NCBI RefSeq assembly: GCF_030435705.1
Contig: NZ_CP129381.1
Span: forward strand, 496,001 to 560,000
From: Rhizobium sp. SSA_523
Lineage (GTDB): Bacteria > Pseudomonadota > Alphaproteobacteria > Rhizobiales > Rhizobiaceae
DNA: 64,000 nucleotides
Reading direction: 5' to 3'
The position numbers and the translations under genes are program-made. The notes beneath the pieces were generated by a model. That model saw nothing but the letters and a program-made list of their open reading frames with translations, was not told where the DNA came from and did not search any database. Positions 10,179 to 18,378 of this stretch are shown piece after piece (the first letter of the stretch is position 1; the number at the start of each line of letters is the position of its first letter).

Positions 10179-10999
10179 GCACCTGCAGCCGGCCGCAGGG
10201 GCGCCGGGGCCGATATCCGTGACGTCGCGCAAGCCACGCCGCGCGGAAGAAAGCGCAGGTGCAGGATGCCGTCGCGGTCGGGCTCGATCTCCGCCTCGAC
10301 GCCGAAAACCTCCCTGACGGTCTGAACCGTCAGAACCTCTTGGGGACGTCCCAACGCCACAAGGCGTCCGCCCTGCATCAAGGCGATGCGGTCGCAGAAA
10401 AGGGCAGCGTGGTTGAGGTCGTGTAGCGCCGCGACCACCGTCAGCCTCTGCTTCTTGACGAGATCCAGGAGCCCGATCTGGTGGCCTATGTCCAGGTGGT
10501 TGGTGGGTTCGTCGAGCAGCAGGATGTCCGGCTCCTGCGCCAGCGCGCGGGCGATATGCAGGCGCTGTCGCTCGCCGCCCGACAGGGTATGCCAGGCGCG
10601 GTTTGCAAGATGGGCCATGTCGACATTGTCGAGCGCGGCGTCGACGACGGCATCGTGATGCTGCGACCAGGGCGACAAAGGCGAAAGATAGGGCGTGCGG
10701 CCAAGCTCCACCGCCTGCCTGGCGGTGATCCTCTCGCCTGTCTCCGCCTGTTGCTCCACCAAAGCGAGGCGCTGCGCCACGGCGCGCCGGCCAAGGCTGC
10801 CGATCGGCTCGCCATCGAGCCGCATTTCGCCGGAGCTTGGTTTTCGCACGCCGGCCATCATCAACATCAGGCTCGTCTTGCCTGATCCGTTCGGCCCGAT
10901 AATGCCCAGGAATTCGCCGGACCGGACGCAGAGGGAGACGTCGCGAACGATTTCGGCATTCCCGCTCGACCACGATAAGCGATGTGCTTCGAGTGTCAT
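10175..10999 (-). CDS. btuD: Cobalamin-type ABC transporter ATPase (BtuD/FecE family)
   Basis: A 274-residue ATPase of the iron-siderophore/B12 importer family. Walker A GPNGSGKTS is near residue 36, signature LSGGERQRLH near 139, Walker B ILLLDEPTNHLD near 158 and switch histidine ALHDLNH near 190. The start at 10999 gives an ATGA overlap with the permease. The motifs alone do not separate B12 from haem or siderophore transport. The cobalamin riboswitch at the head of the operon makes B12 or another corrinoid (or cobalt) the best guess. Confidence 0.87.
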   Translation of the reverse strand: MTLEAHRLSWSSGNAEIVRDVSLCVRSGEFLGIIGPNGSGKTSLMLMMAGVRKPSSGEMRLDGEPIGSLGRRAVAQRLALVEQQAETGERITARQAVELGRTPYLSPLSPWSQHHDAVVDAALDNVDMAHLANRAWHTLSGGERQRLHIARALAQEPDILLLDEPTNHLDIGHQIGLLDLVKKQRLTVVAALHDLNHAALFCDRIALMQGGRLVALGRPQEVLTVQTVREVFGVEAEIEPDRDGILHLRFLPRGVACATSRISAPAPLRPAAGA

Positions 11000-12024
11000 G
11001 TGCGACCTCTCCTCTGAACCAGGATGATGGCGAAGGCCGGTGCGCCGAACAAGGCGGTGATGACGCCGATCGGCAGGACCTGGCCGGGAATGATGATCCG
11101 CGACAGGATATCGGCGACGATCATGAAGACGGCCCCGATGAGAGCCGTCGCCGGCAGGAGAACGCTGTGGCGCACCCCGACCAGAGCACGCGCCGCATGC
11201 GGGATGACAAGCCCGACAAAACCGATCGAGCCGACGATCGCCACCATGGTGGCGGTCATCATGGCCGAGACGCCGACCAGCGCCAGATAGGTGCGCCGGA
11301 CGGAGATGCCGAGCGATGCCGCCGATTCCGATCCGAAGGTGAAACCGTCGAGCGCGCGCGAGTGCCACAGGCAGACCAGCAGGCCGATGACGGCGGCAGG
11401 CACGGCAAGCCAGGCATCCGGCCAGCGAACGCCCGAGAGGTTGCCGAGCAGCCAGAACATGATGCCGCGTGCCTGTTCCGCGGTGGCCGCCTTGGTGACG
11501 ATGAAGGAGGTGAGGGCGTTGAAGAGCTGCGACCCGGCGACGCCCGCCAGAATGATGGATGCCGTGCCGCGCCCCGCCTTGACGGCGAGAAGGCTGATCA
11601 GCGCAAAGGCGAGGAGCGCGCCGAGAAACGCGCCGAGAGGCAAAGTCAGCAGGCCGGCCCCCAGGCCGAGAATGGCGACGCAGACCGCACCGGTCGACGC
11701 GCCGGCGGAAATGCCGAGAATATACGGATCCGCCAGCGGGTTGCGCAGCAGGGATTGCAGAACCGCCCCCGACAAGGCAAGGGCCGTTCCGCAGGATGCC
11801 GCCACGACGGCACGGCTGAGCCGATAGCTCCAGACAATGCCCTCGTCGATGGGCTCGAGAGGATAGCCGGCATTCCACAGACGATTGGCCACCGTCTGCG
11901 CGACCGTCGCGAAGGGGATGGAGGTTTCACCGATGGCAGCCCCCATCCACAGCGCCAGGAGCAGAAGGACGAGCGCGGCGAGTATCGCCACGCCGCGCCT
12001 GACCGGTCCCCGGATCCGGCTCAC
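10996..12024 (-). CDS. btuC: Cobalamin-type ABC transporter permease (BtuC/FecCD family)
   Basis: A 342-residue polytopic permease with about ten hydrophobic segments. It has the family's conserved stretches, such as LALSGAVLQSLLRNPLADPY near 81, LGISAGASTGAV near 102 and GFVGLVIPHAARALVG near 260. The start is a GTG at 12024, with GTGA overlapping the binding-protein stop. It forms the membrane channel of the importer with the neighbouring ATPase and binding protein. Confidence 0.9.
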   Translation of the reverse strand: MSRIRGPVRRGVAILAALVLLLLALWMGAAIGETSIPFATVAQTVANRLWNAGYPLEPIDEGIVWSYRLSRAVVAASCGTALALSGAVLQSLLRNPLADPYILGISAGASTGAVCVAILGLGAGLLTLPLGAFLGALLAFALISLLAVKAGRGTASIILAGVAGSQLFNALTSFIVTKAATAEQARGIMFWLLGNLSGVRWPDAWLAVPAAVIGLLVCLWHSRALDGFTFGSESAASLGISVRRTYLALVGVSAMMTATMVAIVGSIGFVGLVIPHAARALVGVRHSVLLPATALIGAVFMIVADILSRIIIPGQVLPIGVITALFGAPAFAIILVQRRGRT

Positions 12025-13067
12025 TGCGCAAGACCGGCGTGAGCGATGTCGTTTGCCAGCGCTTCAATGCCGTCGATCGTCCGGATCGTCGGGTTCATCG
12101 CCTGCGCATCCATGGAAAAGACATGGCCTTGCCTGACTGCCGGCATGAGGCTTGCCACCGGATCATTCTTGAGGAAGTCCAGTTTTGCCTGCAGGCTGTC
12201 GAGCGGATAGCGGCGACGATCCATGGCGCCCGCCACGATGATGGAGGGATCCGCCTTGGCGATCGTTTCCCATCCCACGGTCGGCCATTCGTCATCGGTC
12301 TTGATGATGTTGTCGATGCCGAGGGCGGACATGATATAGCCCGGCGCGCCATTCCGGCCGGCGACATAGGGATCGGCGCCGGCGGCGCTGGAGAACCAGA
12401 AAACGGCGGACAATTTGCCCTTGGCCGAAGCGATCTTGGCACGGGCAGCCGCCTCGCGGCGCTGCAGGTCCGCAACCAGTTCCTCGCCCTTGGCCTGGAC
12501 ATTGTAGATCATCGCCAGCTCGCGGATCTCCTTGTAAACCTGATCCATCGTGAAGGGCTGGTGGCGAACGCCGTCGCTGGCCGCCGAATTCTCCTTGTCC
12601 GCGCAATCGGAAGGAGAGGTATAAACCGGAATGTTCAGTTCCTCGAACTGCTCCGGCTTGGCAACGACCCCTTCCGGTCCCACCTGCCATTGAAATTGAA
12701 CCGTCACCAGATCGGGCTTCTTGGAAAGGACGCTCTCGAAGCTTGGATCATTATCCGCCAGCCGGTCGATCCCGGCATTGACGGCCTCGAACTGCTTCAG
12801 CACCGGGCTGACCCAGAGCGCCGTTCCCACCACCTTGTCCGAGAGGCCGAGCAGATAGAGGATCTCCGTGCTGCTCTGGCCGATCGACACCGTCCGCGTC
12901 GGCGCGCGTTGAACGACGATGGTGCGGCCGCAATTGCTGAGCGTCAGCGGATAGGTCGTCTCCACCGCTGCGGCTTGAGCCGGAGCAAGGACGAAGGCGG
13001 CCGCGCCAATCGCAAAGGACGAGAAGAACACGCCCGCGCGAAGCAGGTTTTGGATGAGCATTTTCAT
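12021..13067 (-). CDS. btuF: Cobalamin-type ABC transporter periplasmic binding protein (BtuF-like)
   Basis: A 348-residue periplasmic solute-binding protein of the helical-backbone (BtuF/FepB) class. A Sec signal peptide covers about residues 1-33 and ends at PAQAAA. STEILYLLGLSDKVVG and KPDLVTVQ are typical N-lobe segments. The ATG at 13067 is preceded by GGGGAAA, a good ribosome binding site; an ATG two codons later is also possible. It is first in the operon after the cobalamin riboswitch. Ligand assignment to corrinoid rests on the riboswitch. Confidence 0.86.
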   Translation of the reverse strand: MKMLIQNLLRAGVFFSSFAIGAAAFVLAPAQAAAVETTYPLTLSNCGRTIVVQRAPTRTVSIGQSSTEILYLLGLSDKVVGTALWVSPVLKQFEAVNAGIDRLADNDPSFESVLSKKPDLVTVQFQWQVGPEGVVAKPEQFEELNIPVYTSPSDCADKENSAASDGVRHQPFTMDQVYKEIRELAMIYNVQAKGEELVADLQRREAAARAKIASAKGKLSAVFWFSSAAGADPYVAGRNGAPGYIMSALGIDNIIKTDDEWPTVGWETIAKADPSIIVAGAMDRRRYPLDSLQAKLDFLKNDPVASLMPAVRQGHVFSMDAQAMNPTIRTIDGIEALANDIAHAGLAQ

Positions 13068-13084
13068 GATTTCCCCAGACAGGA

Positions 13085-13207
13085 TCAAAGGCCGCAAGAC
13101 GCGGCGGATACAGCGAAGTTGGCTCCGATCAGTCGCGTGACCGGACAGGGACTTGGATCTGGGAAAACCAGCATGATTCGGCGCCGGAGGGCGCTGGTGG
13201 TCAACAT
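13085..13207 (-). CDS. Putative 40-residue leader peptide between B12 riboswitch and btuF
   Basis: A short open frame of 40 codons plus stop starts at 13207 with a strong ribosome binding site (AGGAG ending 7 bases upstream of the ATG). It ends 17 bases before the btuF start. The product begins MLTTSALRRRIMLVF and carries two cysteines and several prolines; I do not recognise it. Its location between the aptamer and the first structural gene suggests that the riboswitch may act on its translation, with btuF coupled to it. It could also be a chance open frame. Confidence 0.4.
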   Translation of the reverse strand: MLTTSALRRRIMLVFPDPSPCPVTRLIGANFAVSAASCGL

Positions 13208-13257
13208 GGCATTACTCCTGCTCGGGCATCCCCGCCCGTGACGATGGATCAGTGTTT

Positions 13258-13455
13258 GACGGCAGGTCTCCTGGCTCACGAATATCCGCCGCTCATCTGC
13301 CTTCCCGTACAAATCTGTACAGTGGCATGGCGCAAGGCCACGAGGATGAACGACAATCCGCTTACAGTTGCGGGGGCAGCCACGGCATTGACCCGAAAAG
13401 GGGGTCTCACCGTGTTCCCTATTAATCCCCTTCGATACTGGATCGGGGAACCGTC
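13258..13455 (-). promoter_or_regulatory. Cobalamin (AdoCbl) riboswitch
   Basis: On the minus strand the region shows the class I cobalamin aptamer in order: CCCCGCAACTGTAAGCGG (13375-13358), CCACTG (13325-13320), GGGAAGGC (13306-13299) and the B12 box GCCAGGAGACCTGCC (13275-13261). The closing stem P1 pairs GACGG (13455-13451) with CCGTC (13262-13258). It lies 190 bases before btuF and is expected to shut the importer off when B12 is plentiful. No T-run terminator is evident, so control is probably at translation. Confidence 0.96.
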
Positions 13456-13461
13456 GCAGTG

Positions 13462-13490
13462 AGATAACGAGGTTCTCATCATCAGGTCAA
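13462..13490 (-). promoter_or_regulatory. Promoter for the riboswitch-btuFCD transcript
   Basis: On the minus strand TTGACC (13490-13485) and TTATCT (13467-13462) are spaced by exactly 17 bases. The expected start point, about 13455-13457, coincides with the 5' strand of riboswitch stem P1. This supports both the promoter and the riboswitch boundary. Confidence 0.65.
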
Positions 13491-13691
13491 GGCCTGTTGC
13501 GAGACGATCGGCAGGGTAGGGCTCCTGGCGATAGGCCAGTCGCGCGTTCCGGCGCCTCTTGTGCCATCATACTGTCCCATCCTCGCGTCTCTTTATCGTC
13601 CTGCCTGGCACGGCCGCAGGCGATGCCTTTGCTCGCCCTTCACCTGGCCCTGCTCGCCTCAATGGCGCCTTTGCGTCACGCGGAGACATAC

Positions 13692-13735
13692 GTAACACTA
13701 TAACATCCGTCAAGGGTTATTGTAATGTTATAACA
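13692..13735. promoter_or_regulatory. Two Zur-like boxes 30 bases apart
   Basis: GTAACACTATAACAT (13692-13706) and TGTAATGTTATAACA (13721-13735) share the pattern GTAAnnnTATAACA and begin exactly 30 bases apart. Each covers most of the alphaproteobacterial Zur palindrome as I remember it (TGTAATGTTATAACATTACA). The first box fills the spacer between a minus-strand TTGACG (13713-13708) and TATGTC (13690-13685), 17 bases apart, as a repressor site would. The regulated gene is unclear: reading left it would run into the riboswitch leader. Confidence 0.45.
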
Positions 13736-13839
13736 AAATCTCGCCTCTTTATGTTTTCTTGATGTCGTGGGCTCGCCTTCGCCATCGAAGCCTGACCGCA
13801 GGCCCGGATAAGTTTCCTGCCATCAACAGGAGAACACCC

Positions 13840-13923
13840 ATGCTTGACACCCTCTTCCTTCTGCTCGGCTGCGGCACGCTGCTCGCACTTGGCGCCTATG
13901 CCCTTGCCCTTGATCGTCTGTGA
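13840..13923 (+). CDS. 27-residue membrane peptide upstream of kdpF
   Basis: A very short frame, MLDTLFLLLGCGTLLALG followed by AYALALDRL, forms one transmembrane helix with a charged DRL end. It has a strong ribosome binding site (AGGAG, 13828-13832) and is followed 11 bases later by kdpF. Codon use and spacing fit a real gene, and small membrane peptides in this position are, to my knowledge, common in high-GC kdp operons but usually unannotated. A role as an extra Kdp accessory subunit is inference. Confidence 0.65.
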   Translation: MLDTLFLLLGCGTLLALGAYALALDRL

Positions 13924-13934
13924 GGCCGGCAATC

Positions 13935-14021
13935 ATGTTCGAAGCCCTTCTTGGTCTCGCCGTGGCAATCGGTCTCGGCATCTATCTCGTGGTCACGCTT
14001 CTGCGTCCCGAGCGCTTCTGA
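13935..14021 (+). CDS. kdpF: K+-transporting ATPase subunit KdpF
   Basis: A 28-residue single-helix peptide beginning [20 protein letters not shown] and ending LLRPERF; the (L)xPE(R/K)F ending is the recurrent KdpF tail. It lies 11 bases after the 27-residue frame and 19 bases before kdpA. In E. coli KdpF stabilises the KdpABC pump in the inner membrane. Confidence 0.88.
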   Translation: MFEALLGLAVAIGLGIYLVVTLLRPERF

Positions 14022-14040
14022 TCCTCCAGGAGATTTCCTC

Positions 14041-15750
14041 ATGACTATTCTCGGGTGGCTGCAGATCGGCCTCCTCTTCCTCGCCGTGCTGATCGCCATC
14101 AAGCCGCTGGGCCTCTACATGGCCAAAGTGTTCGCCGGCGATCCGACGCTCCTCTCACCGGTCCTGCGGCCTTGCGAGCAGGCCCTCTACCGCATGTCCG
14201 GCATTCGTGCCGACAAGGAGCAGACCTGGCTTGGCTATACGCTGTCCATGCTGGTCTTCTCCCTCTGCGGCTTTCTCGGCCTTTACGCCATCCTGCGCCT
14301 GCAGGCCTATCTGCCGCTCAATCCGCAGGGTTTTGTCGGCGTGGCGCCCGATCTGTCGTTCAACACGGCGGTCTCCTTCGTCACCAATACCAACTGGCAG
14401 AATTATGCGGGTGAGACGACGCTCAGCCATTTCAGCCAAATGGCCGGGCTGACCGTCCAGAATTTCCTCTCGGCGGCAACCGGCATGGCCATGGCGATCG
14501 CCTTTACGCGCGCACTGGCCCGTTCGAAAGTCTCCACGCTCGGTCATTTCTGGGTGGATCTCACCCGTGCCACGCTTTACGTCCTGCTTCCCATCGCCTG
14601 CATTACGGCGATCGCCTTCGTGGCGATGGGCCTGCCGCAGACGCTGGAGGCGGCGGTGTCGGCGACCACGCTGGAAGGCCCGCAGCAGGTCATCTCGCTT
14701 GGCCCCGTGGCATCGCAGGAAGCCATCAAGCAATTGGGCACGAATGGCGGCGGCTTCTTCAATGCCAATGCGGCACATCCTTTCGAGAATCCGACGGCCT
14801 GGTCCAACTATCTGAACATTTTCGCAATGCTCTCGCTTTCGGCCGGCCTCGTCTTCACGTTCGGCGAAATGGTGGGAAATCGGCGGCAAGGCTGGGCCTT
14901 GATTGCGGCGATCGCGCTTCTCCTGATCCCGGCCGTCGCGGTCACCTATCATGCGGAGGCGCAGGGCAATACGATCCTGACGGCGCTCGGCGTCGATCCG
15001 GCACTCGGCAATATGGAAGGCAAGGAGCTGCGCTTCGGCCAGGCCATGACGGCCCTGTATGCCGCCGTCACCACCGGCCTTTCGGACGGCGGGGTCAACG
15101 GCATGCATGGCTCGTTTACCGGACTCGGCGGCCTTGTGCCGATGTTCCTGATCCAGCTTGGCGAGGTGCTGCCGGGCGGTGTGGGATCGGGGCTATACGG
15201 CCTTCTCGTCTTTGCGCTTCTGTCGGTGTTCGTTGCCGGTCTGATGGTCGGGCGGACGCCGGAATTTCTCGGCAAGAAGATCGAGGGCCGGGAGATGACA
15301 TTCGCCATGCTGGCAATCCTCATCCTGCCGCTCGCCATTCTCGGCTTCACCGCCGTCTCCGCCCTGCTTCCCATCGCCGTCTCCAGCATCGGGACCGCGG
15401 GCCCGCACGGGCTGTCGGAGATCCTCTACGCGTTCACCTCGGCAGCCGGCAATAACGGCTCCGCCTTTGGCGGGCTCTCCGGCAACACGCTCTGGTACAA
15501 CAGCACACTCGGCATTGCGATGCTCTTGGGCCGTTTCGCCTATGTCATCCCGGTCATGGCGATTGCCGGATCGCTTGCCGCGAAGGTCCGGGCACCGGCC
15601 TCCGCCGGCACCTTTCCCACCGACGGCCCCCTGTTTGTCGGCCTGCTGGTCGGCATCATCCTCATTCTCGGCGGTCTGCAATTCTTTCCGGCGCTGGCGC
15701 TGGGACCGATCGCTGAACATTTCGCCATGCTTGCCGGCCAGACTTTCTGA
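14041..15750 (+). CDS. kdpA: K+-transporting ATPase subunit KdpA
   Basis: The potassium-channel-like subunit of the high-affinity Kdp pump, 569 residues and about ten membrane segments. Selectivity-filter-like loops are visible, for example [18 protein letters not shown] near 109, [19 protein letters not shown] near 237 and [11 protein letters not shown] near 472. I chose the ATG at 14041 because AGGAG precedes it by 8 bases and it gives the family length. It binds and conducts K+ while KdpB hydrolyses ATP. First large gene of a complete kdpFABCDE operon. Confidence 0.97.
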   Translation: MTILGWLQIGLLFLAVLIAIKPLGLYMAKVFAGDPTLLSPVLRPCEQALYRMSGIRADKEQTWLGYTLSMLVFSLCGFLGLYAILRLQAYLPLNPQGFVGVAPDLSFNTAVSFVTNTNWQNYAGETTLSHFSQMAGLTVQNFLSAATGMAMAIAFTRALARSKVSTLGHFWVDLTRATLYVLLPIACITAIAFVAMGLPQTLEAAVSATTLEGPQQVISLGPVASQEAIKQLGTNGGGFFNANAAHPFENPTAWSNYLNIFAMLSLSAGLVFTFGEMVGNRRQGWALIAAIALLLIPAVAVTYHAEAQGNTILTALGVDPALGNMEGKELRFGQAMTALYAAVTTGLSDGGVNGMHGSFTGLGGLVPMFLIQLGEVLPGGVGSGLYGLLVFALLSVFVAGLMVGRTPEFLGKKIEGREMTFAMLAILILPLAILGFTAVSALLPIAVSSIGTAGPHGLSEILYAFTSAAGNNGSAFGGLSGNTLWYNSTLGIAMLLGRFAYVIPVMAIAGSLAAKVRAPASAGTFPTDGPLFVGLLVGIILILGGLQFFPALALGPIAEHFAMLAGQTF

Positions 15751-15761
15751 AGGAAAATTCC

Positions 15762-17798
15762 ATGTCCAAGGACCATCATGCTCCTGGCTTCCTCGATCCC
15801 TCCATTCTCTTGCCGGCGCTGCGCGGCGCCGTGCTGAAGCTCGATCCGCGCCTGCTGCTACGCAATCCGGTGATCTTCGTGACCGAAATCGTCGCGGCGG
15901 TGGTGAGCCTCCTCTTTCTGCGCGATCTGCTTGTGCAGCCCGGTACGGCTGCCTTTTCCGGTCAGATCGCCGCCTGGCTGTGGTTCACGGTGCTGTTTGC
16001 GACCTTTGCCGAAGCGGTTGCCGAAGGTCGCGGCCGGGCGCAGGCCGACAGCCTCAAGCGCAGCAAGACGGACCTGACGGCGCGGCGGGTCGAGCCGGAT
16101 GGCCGGCTGGCAAGGATTGCCGCCACGGAGTTGAAGATCGGCGATATCGTTCTTGTCGAGGCGGGGGATCTGATCCCCGGCGACGGAGAAGTCATCGAGG
16201 GTGTCGCCTCGGTCAACGAAAGCGCCATCACCGGCGAATCCGCGCCAGTCATCCGCGAATCCGGCGGCGACCGCTCCGCCGTCACAGGGGGCACCCAGGT
16301 GCTCTCGGATGCGATCAGGGTCAAGATCACCGTGGCGCCTGGGTCCTCTTTCGTCGACCGCATGATCGCACTGATCGAGGGCGCGCAACGGCAGAAGACG
16401 CCGAACGAGATCGCCCTCTCCATTTTGCTCTCCGGTCTAACCCTGATCTTCCTGTTTGTCTGCGTGGCGATCTGGGGACTCGCCGGCTATTCCGGAACGC
16501 TGCTGTCGGTCACCGTGCTGGCGGCACTTCTCGTGACGCTGATCCCCACCACCATCGGTGGCCTGCTGTCGGCGATCGGCATTGCCGGCATGGACCGCCT
16601 CGTGCGCTTCAACGTCATCGCAACCTCCGGACGCGCCGTCGAGGCTGCCGGAGATGTCGACACGCTGCTTCTCGACAAGACCGGCACGATCACCTTCGGC
16701 AACCGCATGGCGAGCGATTTTTTGCCCGCGCCAGGCGTTACGGCCGCCGAACTGGCCGAGGCGGCGCTTCTCGCCAGCCTTGCAGACGAAACGCCGGAAG
16801 GCCGCTCCGTCATCGCGCTCGCCACCGGGACTTTCGGCATCGCCCCGCCGGCCGCCGCTTTCGACAAGGTGATCCACTTCACCGCCGAAACCCGGTTGTC
16901 AGGCGTGGACAAAGGCGAGCGGCGGCTGCGCAAGGGTGCGGTCGATTCCATTCTGCGCTTTGCCGGTCTGACGGAACAGGAGGCTCCGGCCGCCTTTCTC
17001 CGGGCTGTCGAACAGGTCGCCCGCAGCGGCGGCACGCCTCTCGGCGTCGTCGATGCGAACCGCCTGCTCGGCGTCATTCACCTGAAGGATGTCGTCAAGC
17101 CCGGAATCAAGGAGCGTTTTGCCGCCCTCCGCGCCATGGGGATCCGGACCGTCATGGTCACCGGCGACAATCCGGTCACCGCAGCGGCCATCGCCTCCGA
17201 GGCCGGGGTCGACGATTACCTTGCCCAGGCGACACCTGAAGACAAGCTCCAGTATATCCGGCGCGAGCAGCAGGGGGGCCGTCTGATCGCCATGTGCGGC
17301 GATGGCACCAATGATGCACCGGCGCTGGCCCAGGCGGATGTCGGGGTTGCGATGCAGACCGGCACCCAGGCCGCCCGCGAGGCCGCCAATATGGTGGACC
17401 TGGATTCCAGTCCGACAAAACTGATCGAGATCGTCGAGATCGGCAAACAGCTTCTGATGACCCGCGGCTCGCTGACCACGTTCTCGATCGCCAATGACGT
17501 TGCCAAATATTTCGCCATCATCCCGGCCCTGTTCGTGGCGACATACCCGGCGCTTGACGGCCTCAACATCATGCGCCTGGCCTCGCCGCAATCGGCCATC
17601 CTTTCGGCGGTCATCTTCAATGCTTTGATCATCATCGCCCTGATCCCGCTTGCGCTCAAGGGTGTTGCCTACCGGCCCGCCGGCGCCGCATCGCTGTTGC
17701 GCCGCAACCTCTTCGTCTACGGGCTTGGCGGGCTTCTCCTTCCCTTTGCCGGCATCAAGATCATCGACCTTGCCGTCAGCGCCCTCAATCTGGTGTAA
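15762..17798 (+). CDS. kdpB: K+-transporting ATPase subunit KdpB
   Basis: The P-type ATPase subunit, 678 residues. The phosphorylated Asp305 lies in DKTGTIT, the TGES actuator motif is near 163, [10 protein letters not shown] near 466 and [20 protein letters not shown] near 511. It is 11 bases downstream of kdpA and 2 bases upstream of kdpC. It couples ATP hydrolysis to K+ uptake through KdpA when external potassium is low. Confidence 0.98.
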   Translation: MSKDHHAPGFLDPSILLPALRGAVLKLDPRLLLRNPVIFVTEIVAAVVSLLFLRDLLVQPGTAAFSGQIAAWLWFTVLFATFAEAVAEGRGRAQADSLKRSKTDLTARRVEPDGRLARIAATELKIGDIVLVEAGDLIPGDGEVIEGVASVNESAITGESAPVIRESGGDRSAVTGGTQVLSDAIRVKITVAPGSSFVDRMIALIEGAQRQKTPNEIALSILLSGLTLIFLFVCVAIWGLAGYSGTLLSVTVLAALLVTLIPTTIGGLLSAIGIAGMDRLVRFNVIATSGRAVEAAGDVDTLLLDKTGTITFGNRMASDFLPAPGVTAAELAEAALLASLADETPEGRSVIALATGTFGIAPPAAAFDKVIHFTAETRLSGVDKGERRLRKGAVDSILRFAGLTEQEAPAAFLRAVEQVARSGGTPLGVVDANRLLGVIHLKDVVKPGIKERFAALRAMGIRTVMVTGDNPVTAAAIASEAGVDDYLAQATPEDKLQYIRREQQGGRLIAMCGDGTNDAPALAQADVGVAMQTGTQAAREAANMVDLDSSPTKLIEIVEIGKQLLMTRGSLTTFSIANDVAKYFAIIPALFVATYPALDGLNIMRLASPQSAILSAVIFNALIIIALIPLALKGVAYRPAGAASLLRRNLFVYGLGGLLLPFAGIKIIDLAVSALNLV

Positions 17799-17800
17799 CC

Positions 17801-18370
17801 ATGCTGAACCATGTCAGACCCGCATTCACGCTTTTCCTCGCCTTCACCGCAATCACCGGCCTTGCCTATCCGCTGGCAATCACCGGTCTGGCGCAGGCCG
17901 TCATGCCGGAGGCCGCGAATGGCAGCCTTGTCACCCGCAACAATACCGTCATCGGTTCGTCGCTGATCGGCCAGGCCTTCGCGAGCGATCGATACTTCTG
18001 GCCGCGTCCCTCCGCCACCAGCCCCTCGCCCTATGCCGCCAACGCCTCCTCCGGCTCCAATCTCGGCACGACCTCGGCGAAATTGCGCGACCGGGTCGCG
18101 CTCGACCTGGAACGGCTGCGCGCGGCGGGCTTGGCAACGCCTGTTCCGGCCGACGCGGTGAGCGCCTCCGGATCCGGCCTCGATCCCGATATTTCGCCCG
18201 ACTATGCGCGCGCGCAAGTCGCACGGGTTGCGGCGGCGCGCGGGCAGGACGAAAAGACGATCGGTCCGCTGGTCGATCGTCTGATCCGCAAACCGGATTT
18301 CGGCTTCATCGGCGAACCGCGTGTGAATGTGCTAGAGCTCAACCTGGCACTGGATGCCCTGAACGAATGA
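17801..18370 (+). CDS. kdpC: K+-transporting ATPase subunit KdpC
   Basis: A 189-residue protein with one N-terminal membrane helix and a periplasmic domain. GSSLIGQAF and [22 protein letters not shown], both diagnostic for KdpC, lie around residues 48-85. It acts as a chaperone-like or catalytic helper of the KdpAB complex. It sits in the expected place between kdpB and kdpD. Confidence 0.96.
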   Translation: MLNHVRPAFTLFLAFTAITGLAYPLAITGLAQAVMPEAANGSLVTRNNTVIGSSLIGQAFASDRYFWPRPSATSPSPYAANASSGSNLGTTSAKLRDRVALDLERLRAAGLATPVPADAVSASGSGLDPDISPDYARAQVARVAAARGQDEKTIGPLVDRLIRKPDFGFIGEPRVNVLELNLALDALNE

Positions 18371-18378
18371 GAGACTGA

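Larger units (their letters stand above)
13456..13839. other. Intergenic region between the B12 operon and the kdp operon
   Basis: This stretch holds the proximal B12 promoter at its left end and two Zur-like boxes at 13692-13735 near its right end. Between about 13491 and 13690 I see no convincing gene. I also cannot point to a clear kdp promoter in 13741-13839. Confidence 0.6.

Noticed and set aside
13482..13580. A 32-codon minus-strand frame upstream of the B12 riboswitch
   Set aside because: It overlaps the good promoter at 13462-13490 and has poorly placed ribosome binding bases; chance is more likely.
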